From: Pseudofabraea citricarpa
Lineage: Eukaryota; Ascomycota; Leotiomycetes; Helotiales; Dermateaceae
Assembly (NCBI GenBank): GCA_029641185.1
Contig: JAPWGK010000003.1
Coordinates: 1,116,001 to 1,180,000 of the forward strand
Direction of reading: 5' to 3'
DNA: 64,000 bases
Shown here in pieces: positions 11,567-22,295 of this stretch. Made by a program: the position numbers and the translations under genes. The notes below the pieces were generated by a model. It worked only from the letters and a program-made list of their open reading frames with translations, did no database searches and was not told the DNA's origin. Every line of letters begins with the position of its first letter. Position 1 is the first letter of the stretch.

Positions 11567-12556
11567 TGGGTATGATACCGCACCGTGGATTACGATATAT
11601 TCCAGGTTTTCAATTGAGCAACTTATCATGCCATTGATTAAATGCAGGTAGAGAACGAAGAGCAGGGTCCTCGTAGCCAAAGAGAACGATTTCGCGCTAA
11701 GAGATAAGAGAGATAAGAGATAAGCGCAATGATGGAAAAGGCTGGAATGCAATGATGAACTTAACACTAGTAATTCCATTAAAACCAACGAAGATATTTG
11801 CGTTGCTTGCCTAAATAACCATCATAAAAATTGTAAAATCCGACTATTGATATCCGACCTGTGGGAATTTAATGTAAAAGAGAGTTTTGAGAACTATTAT
11901 CAAAGCCAATTGCGGGTTATAACTTCCTCAACGAGTGCTTTGTCTTTAAAGCGAATGTAATTAAGCAGCTTATTTGAAAAGAACGATTACATAAATAGAG
12001 ATTATAATCTGCGCCCCTCTCTTTTCCTTACGGACTCAAAACGAAGTCAACGAGAAAAAAGTATCCACCACTTTTAGCTTCTATCTATAAACTATTAATA
12101 AATAATTATTACCTAAATATTGCATTGGGGTATGATACAATGTCTTTAGAGCTTACTTCTAATCGATCATCATCCAGTGTCATAACATGCAAGATAAATT
12201 AAGATAAATTAAGCGAGGTGAGTTTGGCTTAAGATAGACGTCCACCATCTTCCTCGACGTGAACTCAATAATAGCGAGCATACCAAATATACTTGTGAGT
12301 GGGGTTGTAAGTTCGGAGGATAAGTAAAAAAAGAAGAGTTCGGTGAATAAGAGATTTTAGCTAATGCCAACCTCCTTGACTTCCCCTTGTATTCTAAGGA
12401 CTAAAGTTATTCTGCAAACGGGATTTAAAAGATATGAATACTCGTGCACTTCAATCTATTTGATGTAAATTATCTCAAAACAGAAGTTCTTAATTAATTC
12501 GCAGAATTTAACTCGAATTAATTCTCAAAACATTTGTAGATTGCATCAACAGCATC
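11567..12556. other. Intergenic, no gene seen
   Basis: About 1 kb of AT-rich DNA upstream of the Zn2Cys6 gene and downstream of the cysteine-rich gene. A short direct duplication of agataaattaa/gataagagata type words is present. No open frame with fungal protein character and no RNA gene were recognised. Confidence 0.5.
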
Positions 12557-12632
12557 CTACCCATAACTATATCCAGCAACACAATCATTACCGGTAGCAA
12601 TACACCCAGCTTCAAACGAGATAGCGAATGTG
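12557..12632 (-). pseudogene. Relic of a third cysteine-rich repeat
   Basis: Immediately downstream of the stop codon of the cysteine-rich gene, in a different frame, the minus strand reads EAGCIATGNDCVAGYSYG and then a stop. The spacing Cys-x6-Cys-x4-Tyr-x-Tyr-Gly is what the two intact repeats show at their C-terminal third (CAGLDVTCADGFAYG and CLSLDVECVANYTYG). The N-terminal half of this unit is missing. It is either a decayed third repeat or a unit reached by alternative splicing that I could not place. Confidence 0.5.
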
Positions 12633-12635
12633 CTC

Positions 12636-13343
12636 TTATTGTTTATGAAAGTAATCCGGTAGGCACTGGCATGAGGAACTTGCTCCGTACCATCCATATG
12701 TGTAATTAGCGACGCACTCAACATCGAGCGAAAGACATTCAGCTTGTGGACTGCTGACTGGTCCACAGGCATCTATGGCCGCATCATAAGCCCAAGTTTC
12801 TCCCGCTGGGATCTCAGGTCCCCCAGGGCCCTGAGGTGGTGGGCAGTACTCTTTCGCACAGTTACAAGTAGTCGGGACAGCGTTCGGATCGTAGACGGAA
12901 GGCAAGACGCATTGAATACGACAGAGCTGGCCCGTTTGCCGTTTCGTTGGATCCGGTAGGCATTGGCAAGTATCAACTCCATTCCAGCCGTAGGCAAATC
13001 CATCGGCGCAGGTGACGTCAAGACCGGCACACTGGTCCCCCTCGGGAACGGGCCCGCATGAGTTCGTTGACTCGTTCCAGCCCCAGACATCACCTGCAGG
13101 AATATTGGGACCACCGGGCCCTTCGGGAACGGGGCAGTACCTCTCGGCACAGTTGCATGTCGCCGCGGCCTAGTTCGATGTTTAATTAGCCACTAATCAA
13201 GGTTTTTCGCCTGGATTGTACTGTACGTTCGGATCATGCAGCGAAGGCTCCACGCACACGACAAGACATTTGAGAGGAGGGGCAGCAAGTGCAGCGTTGA
13301 GCATTGCGGCCGTAGCCATGATGCCAAAGAGGATGGATTTCAT
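12636..13343 (-). CDS. Secreted cysteine-rich protein with two tandem 10-Cys repeats
   Basis: Two exons (13343-13227 and 13169-12636, 57-bp intron) encode 216 residues. Residues 1-20 are a clear signal peptide (MKSILFGIMATAAMLNAALA). The mature protein is two tandem copies of a ~86-residue unit, each with ten cysteines in identical order: C-x3-C, then TCNCA-(E/K)-x-YC, then GPGGP-x-IPAG, then single Cys residues, ending TCQCLPD or SCQCLPD. An EGDQC/PQAEC stretch and an AYGW/TYGW motif align exactly. The intron falls inside repeat 1 after SLHDPN and is absent from repeat 2. Expected to be extracellular and disulfide-stabilised. I do not recognise the domain. A cell-wall protein or a host-interaction effector would both fit; no function is claimed. 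Confidence 0.85.
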
Positions 13344-15530
13344 TTTGAAAAATTGATGTGAAAATGTTTACCTAAGATTTCAAGAAAGAGAAAGATACTA
13401 AGAAGATTGAAGCCACGATTTTCTGGAGTTTAAGTGCTGGCAAACACTTTGTTCTTATACTTGAGCATAAAATTAAATTGCACCGGCCGATCTTGCCTTG
13501 TGGGACAGTAAGTTGTGTACCGTGTTGCCGGAAGACCGAGCTGAACCGTCATTCAAAGCCAAAGCTAAAGTATTACCGCCGAGACCGAAGGCAACCGTTC
13601 ATGATAGTATAAGCTTTTACGAGTAAACCCTACTACAGCAAGCAAGCCTCATTCCACTCACTGGTTCCGTCTCCTGATTTTGAGATGTCGGTGGCTGCTT
13701 GTGAGGATCATGAATAACGCTATAAAGCTTGATTTTGCGGGGAAGAGAAACTTGGGATAAGCGGAGTAAGCTCCTTGTAACGTGGAGAAGTTCGTCAGGA
13801 TTACGTTGGATGATGGAGATGTAGCGATTGGTTCACTCCCGTTAGATGAAAACCAAGCGGGTTTACGAGACATCCAGAGTGAGTTCATATTGTGCTCATT
13901 GGACAAACTTTCGACTGCTAAAGTGGCTAAATTTAATGTACGAGACCTGAGAACTCATGCGGAAGTTTGAGCCGCTGTCAAATGACTCTTCTCACTCAGA
14001 AACAAATCTCCTGGCTTAAACGAGCACGCTAAAACCCCGGTATCCAGCTAGAGAATCAGACGTTCACGTGCGAGGGAGCTAAGATCTCTTCCTTTTGACT
14101 CGTTCCTACTTCATCTCAGCTCTGTTCTGTCGAATACGAAGTTGCATTCTTAGGCTGAACCATGCGTGGCGTTCTAGCAAAGCTAGCATGGAGAATGAGA
14201 ACCAATAGCCAAGAAGATTAACTGGTGCTTTTTACGTATGTTGATTGAATTGAACCGACGTTTGTGCAACCTCGCAGAGTTCCAGGCAGCTTTTGAACTC
14301 GATGCGGTGGAAAGCTTACGTGATAAAATGCCTCATTCCTTCTTGCACTTTTTGAAAAAGACGAAATGACTACTGCTATTTATAAAGTTGTTGCTTCGGT
14401 TGCTCTTTGTTATTGCGCATCAGAATTGTGGTTTTCTTTTTCTTTGATCTAGAAAGTAACCGCCTTTTACCCAGTAATTGATAACTCATAGCAAGGCTTT
14501 TATTTTCCAGATTGAAATATGTACCTAGATAGTGGAGGAAGGATCCTGAAATTCTACGTCGCAGATATTACATATATAGACTATAAATATTGACAAGTTA
14601 TTTGTTGTCTGTGATCAGAAGAGTAGTCACCTATATATCAGGAAATAAGGACCTCAATTTTCAAACTTTATCAAGTGTAATGTTAATCGCAATGTCTAAT
14701 GTCTTCTAAGCGTAAACCTTGGTCCATAAAAGCGCTACCAAGATTATATTGGGTTATGGATGTGAAATTCCAAGCTGGAATGGAATAAATCTTTCTCGCG
14801 GTTTAACCGAGCACTACTTTGTTAGCAGTTGCAGTTTTGGTCAACAGGTACAGACACGACTTTGCCTTTCTTGATCAAGCATTGAGGACCCAACTTGGGC
14901 AATTTCTCACACGTTATCAAGATAAAGGCTGCTGCACTCCAATCTCTTCCGCACCTAAACAGAACCCAAGCAAAATTCACCGTCGTATATTCGACAAATC
15001 ACAGAATCCAGAGGAGAAACTCGGGTAGTACACGCCAGATAACCTCTCCCCGGCTCAGGTATGGGAACTTTCAAAAAGAGATATCAGGTACTTGGCAAGC
15101 TTTGATAAGGCTCAAATTACACGGTTTGACTCTGTCGCGAGCTCTTGTACGTGTGCCCCTCGACCCTTCATGGCTGCGCTCACAACAGAACAATCATCGT
15201 CCATAGGACTCGGTAAAAGTTGCCGAATGCAACTCGTGTCAAGCTGCTGGAGAAAAAGAAGTCAATCGGCAACTGAAAACAGGTATTTCTAGTCGGGGCG
15301 GGGGATAGTGTGTCAAGAATGGTTGCGCTTGTCTGACTTTCAAGTATTATCCCCTTCATTAAAACTCCCTCGGGACATTGTAAAGCTGGCACTTACCCAT
15401 TTTTTTTTTTTTTTTTTTTGTCCTTGATTATCTCTACACTGTATATCACTTGATATATACAGGTGAGCCCCTTAGTAATTCCTCCAGCGATCTACCAGTC
15501 TATGCCGTACTATAACTTGCAGTTTTTATA
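13344..15530. other. Gene-poor intergenic region with T20 tract
   Basis: No supported gene. Short open frames exist around 13,780-13,970 and 14,820-15,290 but show no recognisable protein features and no good splice partners. A run of 20 T residues occupies 15400-15419, shortly before the kinase remnant. The N-terminal lobe of that kinase could not be found here. Confidence 0.5.
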
Positions 15531-15534
15531 CCGT

Positions 15535-15785
15535 GTATGTCTTGCATATCCAAACAAAGAATATCGTCTTGGGTATCCAAGACGACGCGGTTCTGGCCGG
15601 GTTTGAACGAGCTGAGGTGGACGACCCAAGTCCATGCAAGACTAATGAGGATCGAATTATCTATCCTCCTCGGCGATTACCTGTATGGCGCAGTATCGGA
15701 CGCTTAGTGTTATGCGACTTTGGCGAGGCGTATATCGGGCACGGTGGTTTCGATGATGGCATTCAGCCACATCAATACCGCACAT
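15535..15785 (+). pseudogene. Remnant of a fungal SRPK-like protein kinase
   Basis: A 250-bp fragment encodes the middle of a kinase domain. IQTKNIVLGIQDDAVLAGFE matches the catalytic-loop region, then a DDPSPCKTNEDRIIY stretch, then LVLCDFGEAYIG (the DFG motif), then a GIQPHQYR segment where the family continues with an APE motif. Here that is replaced by unrelated TYSEG sequence. In related fungal kinases the catalytic loop reads H-T-D-x-x-x-x-N; here the His is followed directly by Ile-Gln, so two residues including the catalytic Asp appear to be missing. The N-lobe and the C-terminal half are absent. Judged a dead gene fragment. Confidence 0.7.
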
Positions 15786-16647
15786 ATTCTGAAGGAAAAA
15801 AGATCTTTAGTCATAAGCACCAGCAATTACTCCTCATCAACAATAATATCTCAGTTGCACTCGAAAAATCCGACTTCCGTAGTAATTGGACAACAGCGGC
15901 TTCTTTTGATCATGCCAACAAACCAGATCAGCGAATTTGGATAACTTCAACAAAAGTGAGGCAGAATCAACAGAAGAAATATTTCTGCTTGGTCGAAAAG
16001 AGTGAGAGGAAATGATGTACTGAATGTAAATACAGTCACCGCATCAATGCATGCAAAATAAGGCCGGGCGAAAAAACTTCTCGGAATGCACGTGTGGTAT
16101 AGTTTCGACCGAAGCCTAGTCAGGCTTATGCTAGGCAAAATTGATAAAATGCTCAACCTGTGTGGGAAAATTTGGTCGTTTTAGTATCTTGACTTGATAC
16201 AGTGACTGAAAGGTATGAAGTGATTTTGAAGTGCCAAGTCTCAATGAGTACTTGATCCATCAAAATCGCCCGCAATCCCAACCAAATTGAAAGGTTTCTA
16301 AGCCGTCTTCCTCCTGCCACTCTACCAAAGATACCACCAAACTGCTGGAACTCCGCAGAATTGTGAAATGTTTATAATCTATTGCAAATCGAATGGTATT
16401 GGTAAGTACAATGCAACCCACCGGCCCAAATAATATCCCCCCCGCCAGATCGAAAAAGTATCCCCTTCGTCGCTGCAATAATGGAGCTTGATGTCAAAAC
16501 CCCGGAAACGCCATGACTATATGCAAAACGAATGCGCGTAAAAAGCTACCGCCGTAGAAAGTTCGCCCGACCGTCTCGTCGCGGCGAGATTGACCCTGAC
16601 CCGAAAACTCGAAACATGTGTGTGACCTCGGACTCGGAAAGGTACGT
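15786..16647. other. Intergenic, no gene seen
   Basis: About 0.86 kb between the kinase remnant and the stop codon of the coiled-coil gene. Only short open frames without recognisable character are present. The right part is probably the 3' untranslated region of the minus-strand gene. Confidence 0.4.
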
Positions 16648-17352
16648 CTAATGTGTTGGCGGTGGGCTATCTCCATCTTTATCAATCATCACATAGTCAG
16701 CACTGGTCCGTTCCGGATCAACAATAACGTATTCACCTTCGCTAGCTCCTGGGGTGGGTGGCAGACCTCCCGGCATTGCCTGTCCAGACTCCTGCTTCCA
16801 TCCTGATGTAGGTCGCGAGGCAGCTTTGTTACCCGTCGCCGGTCGCGAAGATGGCTTGTTGCCGAAGGTTGTGGCTAGAGGACTGATGGGCGATCTCTCA
16901 GCTTCTCTTCCTTGTGAAAAGGTATCTCCTAGAGGTACCCGCTGCCGAGGGCTACCAGGAGAATCTGCTGAGCGGCCAGACGGGGATCCTTTTCCAGGAC
17001 TGACAGCGGCGGCCTTCAATCGCTCCTCGGTCGCCTTGAGGCGCGCTTCGAGGGCCTCCAGCTCTGAGGTTTGTGTAGAAACTGCTTGCTTCCTAGAAAA
17101 ACATTATTGGGCGCCCCAGAAGCAGATGGGCCGGGTCACGCTTACTTCTTGAATACCTCAGCATCTAGATCGACGATGCTGTTGTCGTCGAGCTTGAATA
17201 GGTCGTTCAAGGCGGCTGAGAAGGAGCGCGCCATGGTTCTGCGCAGAGCGGTCAGTTGTCATGTAGATGCGCCTGGCTGTATTCTCGAGAACATACGACT
17301 GAGGCCGTGTGCTACTTGGCTTCCACTCGCGGTCGAGGTCTGCGTCGGACAT
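16648..17352 (-). CDS. Small coiled-coil protein of unknown function
   Basis: Three exons (17352-17297, 17238-17146, 17092-16648) encode 197 residues; both introns are canonical GT-AG and the frame is continuous. After a short polar start comes a conserved-looking SAALNDLFKLDDNSIVDLDA segment, then a heptad-like acidic/basic coiled coil (ELEALEARLKATEERLKAA). The rest is a low-complexity Ser/Pro/Gly tail ending in an acidic GEYVIVDPERTSADYVMIDK motif, where YVIVD and YVMID look like a short internal duplication. No signal peptide or membrane segment. I do not recognise the family. It is divergent from the bromodomain gene, 1.35 kb away. Confidence 0.7.
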
Positions 17353-18702
17353 GATGGCGGTTGTGGTTGCTGACGAGAGTATGGCGGGCGAGGGGGAAAG
17401 GCTGCGGTTATAGATGCAGTTGCAGTTGCAGTTGTGGTCGAGGTCAAGGTCGAGGTTGGAACGAGAGAAGATAAGACAGACGAAATGAGTTTGATTGCGA
17501 TAGCCCTTGGACCGACGTCCTGGGGTCAATAAGTATTTAAAGTCGACGCTCTTCCTGTCTCAATGCGGGCAGTGGGAAAGGGGGTAAATCGAGGCTCGGC
17601 TCGCAGAATGAATGAATGCAATGTCGCGGGTTCGCTTGGACAGCTGGACGTTTGCGTGCTTAGTAGTAGTGCTGCTGCCCTTTTCCTTGAAGCTTCGTGA
17701 TGCTTGTTCCAGATGAGAGTTAAAGGACCACGGAATAGGCAAATAGGGGACGTTTCGTTTCTGCTCCTTCCAACGGTTCGTTCTTTGTAGCCTCCTTTCA
17801 GCCCCTCTGTGTCGGAGCAGCTCGTCAGGCTATTGGGCATCGAACAAGTAAAATTATGCAATGCGGAGTGTTTATAAGTGCAATTTAACCAGCTTCATGC
17901 TTGCACCTGACACGATCACGATGACGATCTGGACCGGGCCCTGGGATTTGAGGCAGACATAATTCAGGGTTGCGGCAAGAATGTGGTCAAAGGAACCTGG
18001 GGGGTTGGGAGGTCGAATATAATAAGTTAGAGGACTTGGGGTAAGTAGCTAAGACAAGGTAGTTGTTATGAAGGCGGCTCTTACAGCATTCAGTAGTTAC
18101 GGCTCTGGGCTAGTGAATGTAGCTATAGGTACGGAAGTATCTAGTTGGCTATTGGGGACCCGGCCAGAACAATGTACGGAACTAGAACTAAGTGCTATGC
18201 CAGAACGGCAATGTCACAAGACTGGCTGATCTGAGGGAAAGTGTGACTTTGTCATCTGTCATCTGTACATGCAAGAGGGAGAATCCAGTTGATGGCTTTC
18301 CAGTGGCCAGGCATGTCTGTCGTGGGCTGGTCCGATGTCTTGGCCTAATAATGGTTCCCGTCAACACCATCAATCTTGACACCTGCCATCATCGCCAGAC
18401 CACCAGCCCACCGAACCATGCGCGGGCACGTGATCACATCGAATCTTTCATCTCCAAATGAACATCATCAGTCATCGCGATACGCTGTCCCGCCATCAAC
18501 CACCCCATGACCCTCATCAGTTCTGCATTGATATTACTGCACGCGACCCCTTCAGCCTCTGGTGAGCTTGCGCAATGCTCCCACCTGCCCTACAGCCCCC
18601 GCTGAAGTGAACTGATTGATCCAGGTCCTCGTCGTGGCTCCTCTACAGCTCCTCCCCAGACGCAACAGTCCCCTCGATAGCTGGCGAGGCGGAGACTGGG
18701 GC
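17353..18702. promoter_or_regulatory. Divergent intergenic region of the coiled-coil and bromodomain genes
   Basis: 1.35 kb between two diverging starts. It carries GC-rich stretches near both genes, pyrimidine tracts and a CACGTG E-box-type palindrome near 18,427 (gggcacgtgatc). The open frame before the bromodomain gene extends to a TTG at 18616 and gives no ATG upstream of 18703. No RNA gene was recognised. Confidence 0.4.
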
Positions 18703-21648
18703 ATGAATACTACGACAGCATATACTCCGCTCGAGTGTTTATTATTATTCCAGTCCCTCGTCGCCCACGGCACCGATCCAGACGCATTCGTTCACATATC
18801 CGAACTTCTGAAGAACAACAGCTTGGTCAGAGACGGAGAAACATACGATGCCGAAAGATTGGGCGCCAATGCCCTGCAGGACCTATACGCTAAGCTTTTA
18901 CATGATGAATTAAAGGCCGAAGCAGACCAGAGTGATGGACAAGATGCCAGCCAAACGAATTCAAGAAAGCGGAAGCTTGCCAGTCCGAAGCTTAAGGATG
19001 CGGAGAGCAGGGACAAGTTGCAATATCTGGTGGAAAGACTCTATGCAAGATACAGAGAGTACATGGTGCGGGCAATCAGGGAGGACGAGAAGCGATATGC
19101 AGCAGTTCAGCGTGAGATTGCAGAGATTGAGAGAGGTGAATGGGATGAAATGATACGGAAGGAGGATGCTGCTGAAAAGACCAAGAATGGAGCCCCAGCA
19201 GCAAAGGACCCGGCTCCAGAGACGATTAATGGATCAGAGGTTCCTCCATCTGTAGACGTGCCCGCACAAGAGAAGAAGACAGAGAATGAGAAGGTCGTTC
19301 CAACAGCGGTACCCGAACCCATTAAAGATGTAGTAAAAGCTCCTACACAACCAGAACAATCTGTACGCCCATCTTCACGTCCATCTTCACGCCCGTCGTC
19401 ACGCCCAGGAAGTAGATCTGATGGTTTGGCAATTAGCGATGTACTCAACAGCCAAAACACGCCAGCACCATCTTCTCCGAGGGTATCTGAACCACGGGAT
19501 TCTACGTCACGAGGCCGTGGACAACCACAGAATATTCCAGCAATTCCTCCAATAAGTAATACTCCAAGACCTGGTAGTAATGGGCCACATGGACCATCTC
19601 CTCTTCAGTCAGGGCATCCGCAGCAAGGTGGTGCATGGCATTGGGAACCTCCATATCAAGCAGCTCCTCAACATCAACAACCCCCACAATACCCACCTGG
19701 ACCAAACTATCCCCAGTTTAATGCACAGCAATATCCTCCTCAACACTACCCACCTCAGCAACGAGGTTCTTTTCCTAGTCCGCACGGCTTACCTCCTCCT
19801 CATCCTCATGTACCATCATCACCCATCAATGGATCACATCCACAGCATATCCACCTGCCGCCCCCAAATGCTATGCGGATGTCACCAGGCTCTCCATCTA
19901 TGCCACTCGATGCTTTAGCAGATATTGCTGGCCAGCAGTATCGTGCGCCATCTGGATCTCCAGCCATGAAACATCAAGGGCAATTCCCTCACCCGCAGAG
20001 CCCTCAGTTGCCTCCAGGTGGCTATGCTCACCCATATCCTCCTCAACCACATCCACAACATCTACAACACCCACAATCTCATCCACAGCCTCATCCACAG
20101 CCTCATTCACAACCTCATCCACAACCTCACCCACAACCTCATCCACAACCACATGTATCGCCACATCACTCACATCAGCCACACCCATCACAGCAACCAC
20201 AGCAATGGGATGCGAGATCACCTGTTCAAAATGGACCACCACCGCAATGGAATCAACCATACATGCAACAGTATGCTGGAACTCCACAGCAACATCATTT
20301 TGCTCCTCAGTTTCCACAACCGCCACCTCAATTTCCTAAACGTCCTGATCTCATTGCTCCTGAAGGCAGGCAATATAATTCTCCTTACAATGCAAATCAA
20401 ACGCCAAGGCAACAAATTCCTTTCCAAAACTCCAACCAATCAACTCCTAAAGCTCGACCCAGCTTACCGTTCACCCCGCTTAACAGTGTAAGGTCACAGC
20501 ATATAACTGGTAGCGGTACTAGATGGACACCCGTACCAACTGGTTCAACACCGCGTCGTGAGCATGTATCCAGTGCCCCAGAAATGGAACCATTGAGTCC
20601 CGTATTGGCTTCATCCAATGCTTCCACAGCTAAAAAGAGCATCATTAAACAAGCTCAACAGACACCAGCTTCGAAGCCAGCCAAGGTATCCGCGGTTCGT
20701 CGAGGCGGGCAACGTACAAGAGCTGGGAGTACTACGTCATCTGTTATCGGTGGTTCTCACCGAAGCCAGTCAGTCTTATCACACGCTGATGAGCTTTCAA
20801 TGGATAATGAAGCTTTGCCGAGTCGAAAAGTCAAGCAAGAGGTTGCTACACCAAAACCAATTGAGGATGTTGGGGATATGACGGCGGATGAAGGCAGTGC
20901 ACGTATTCACAAGAGCACACTAGATGTTCCCTCTCCATATCCGTCAACAAAGCGTAAACGAGTTAGCAGCACGGAGACTCGCGACCCACCCGGACCGCCA
21001 ACTCGAGTTCTTTGGACTCGTGCCTTTCCTAAGATCAGTGCTTCAGCAATCGAATCTATTACTAGTCATCGCAATGCAAGCACTTTTGCAGCTCCTGTCA
21101 AAAACCGCGATGCACCCGGATACAGTCAATTGATCCTAAGACCACAAGATCTGAAATCGATCAAGTCCTCAATCATCGCTGGAAGTAAAGCAGCTGCAGC
21201 TGCAGCACCCGAGGATCAATCGCAGGCATCTAGTATCTGGCTTCCAATATCTGAAGATTTGATACCTCCGAAAGGAATTATCAATTATGCTCAATTGGAA
21301 AAGGAAATGATGCGAATGTTTGCGAATGCTATTATGTTTAATGGAGATCCAGATCGTGGGCTTGGCAAGGCTTTCGATAGGTCAAAGGTTATCGAGAATG
21401 ACACATCGACGTACGAAATCGACGAGAACGGAATTGTGAACGACACGAGATCTATGTTCCTAGATGTAGAAAAGACGATTGGGGATCTCAGGAGCGCCGA
21501 AAGAAGAAGCGAGGAGGCCAAGGAGAGTGTAGAAAAGGATGACGAGGTTGATGAATTAGCTGGTGATGGGAACAACAGTGGGAATGGCAATGGCAATGGT
21601 AACGGTGAAAATTATGGCTCGGTTGCAAAGCGCAGGAGGAAGATCTGA
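18703..21648 (+). CDS. Bromodomain protein, NuA4 BRD8/Bdc1-like subunit
   Basis: Single-exon protein of 981 residues. The N-terminal ~60 residues (PLECLLLFQSLVAHGTDPDA and following) resemble the SANT-like start of BRD8-type subunits. A charged coiled coil follows (about 100-155), then a very long Pro/Gln/His-rich disordered region with RPSSRPSSRPSSRPGSR and about ten HPQP units (about 455-480). The C-terminus has a bromodomain-like fold at about 800-905: AIESITSHRNASTFAAPV, APGYSQLILRPQDLKSIK and MMRMFANAIMFNGD, corresponding to the ZA loop and the acetyl-lysine-binding Asn helix. It ends in an acidic stretch and the nuclear signal AKRRRKI. By family knowledge such proteins are subunits of the NuA4 histone acetyltransferase complex. 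The bromodomain call is firm; the complex assignment is inferred. Confidence 0.8.
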   Translation: MNTTTAYTPLECLLLFQSLVAHGTDPDAFVHISELLKNNSLVRDGETYDAERLGANALQDLYAKLLHDELKAEADQSDGQDASQTNSRKRKLASPKLKDAESRDKLQYLVERLYARYREYMVRAIREDEKRYAAVQREIAEIERGEWDEMIRKEDAAEKTKNGAPAAKDPAPETINGSEVPPSVDVPAQEKKTENEKVVPTAVPEPIKDVVKAPTQPEQSVRPSSRPSSRPSSRPGSRSDGLAISDVLNSQNTPAPSSPRVSEPRDSTSRGRGQPQNIPAIPPISNTPRPGSNGPHGPSPLQSGHPQQGGAWHWEPPYQAAPQHQQPPQYPPGPNYPQFNAQQYPPQHYPPQQRGSFPSPHGLPPPHPHVPSSPINGSHPQHIHLPPPNAMRMSPGSPSMPLDALADIAGQQYRAPSGSPAMKHQGQFPHPQSPQLPPGGYAHPYPPQPHPQHLQHPQSHPQPHPQPHSQPHPQPHPQPHPQPHVSPHHSHQPHPSQQPQQWDARSPVQNGPPPQWNQPYMQQYAGTPQQHHFAPQFPQPPPQFPKRPDLIAPEGRQYNSPYNANQTPRQQIPFQNSNQSTPKARPSLPFTPLNSVRSQHITGSGTRWTPVPTGSTPRREHVSSAPEMEPLSPVLASSNASTAKKSIIKQAQQTPASKPAKVSAVRRGGQRTRAGSTTSSVIGGSHRSQSVLSHADELSMDNEALPSRKVKQEVATPKPIEDVGDMTADEGSARIHKSTLDVPSPYPSTKRKRVSSTETRDPPGPPTRVLWTRAFPKISASAIESITSHRNASTFAAPVKNRDAPGYSQLILRPQDLKSIKSSIIAGSKAAAAAAPEDQSQASSIWLPISEDLIPPKGIINYAQLEKEMMRMFANAIMFNGDPDRGLGKAFDRSKVIENDTSTYEIDENGIVNDTRSMFLDVEKTIGDLRSAERRSEEAKESVEKDDEVDELAGDGNNSGNGNGNGNGENYGSVAKRRRKI

Positions 21649-22295
21649 GGCCCCGGGTCGAGCGATGGCTTTGTATAGATAGTATGACTACCAACTGTTT
21701 TAAATAGCGATGACAAGAGCTCAAATAGCTCTATAATTCCATGAATGAAAATAGATCTGTTCTAATTTGTATTTGCCTATCTTGTTTGACTTGTATACAA
21801 GGAAATAAATGTACAAGGAAATAAACGAATGATGTATCTATTTCCGAGTAGACCTGACTTCATTTCCCTGCTGTGCAAGTCATAAGCAAATATAGCTGGA
21901 CATAGACTACTTGATTAGAGTAAGTAGGAAATGCGGGACGTGTATACCTCCGCGACTAGTTAGAAATTTATCCATCTAGAAGAGAACGAGCACATGTGAA
22001 TGTATCGAAAGCCGCTGACACATTCCGCATCGATTGTGCGGTCGGTCCGCAAGCCTGGTTCGAAATCGGCAGGCTTCAATGACGTAGCATCTGCAGCTAA
22101 CAATCATGAAGATCCATTCATAAACTTTAAAAATTGGTAAAACACGTGAATTCGCCCTTACCTCTTGACGACCCCATTTTTGATGCATATCATTTCCCAA
22201 AACAAATCTCTCTTTGACTTTTATTTCATATTTGATCAAAGTCAATTCCGCCTTCTGTTCTTCATATTTGTTTGGCCTTTTGCGATCAGCCAATC
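21649..22295. other. Intergenic between bromodomain and aminotransferase genes
   Basis: 0.65 kb holding the 3' flank of the bromodomain gene and the promoter of the aminotransferase. A CACGTG core appears near 22,143 (aaacacgtgaattc). A 105-codon open frame on the minus strand covers the promoter but shows no protein-like features. Confidence 0.4.

Noticed and set aside
13782..13970. 62-codon open frame starting EKFVRITLDDGDVAIG in reading order
   Set aside because: Looks vaguely enzyme-like but is too short, isolated and matches no family I can name.
21976..22293. 105-codon open frame on the minus strand
   Set aside because: It covers the promoter of the aminotransferase gene, has no recognisable features and no splice context; treated as chance.
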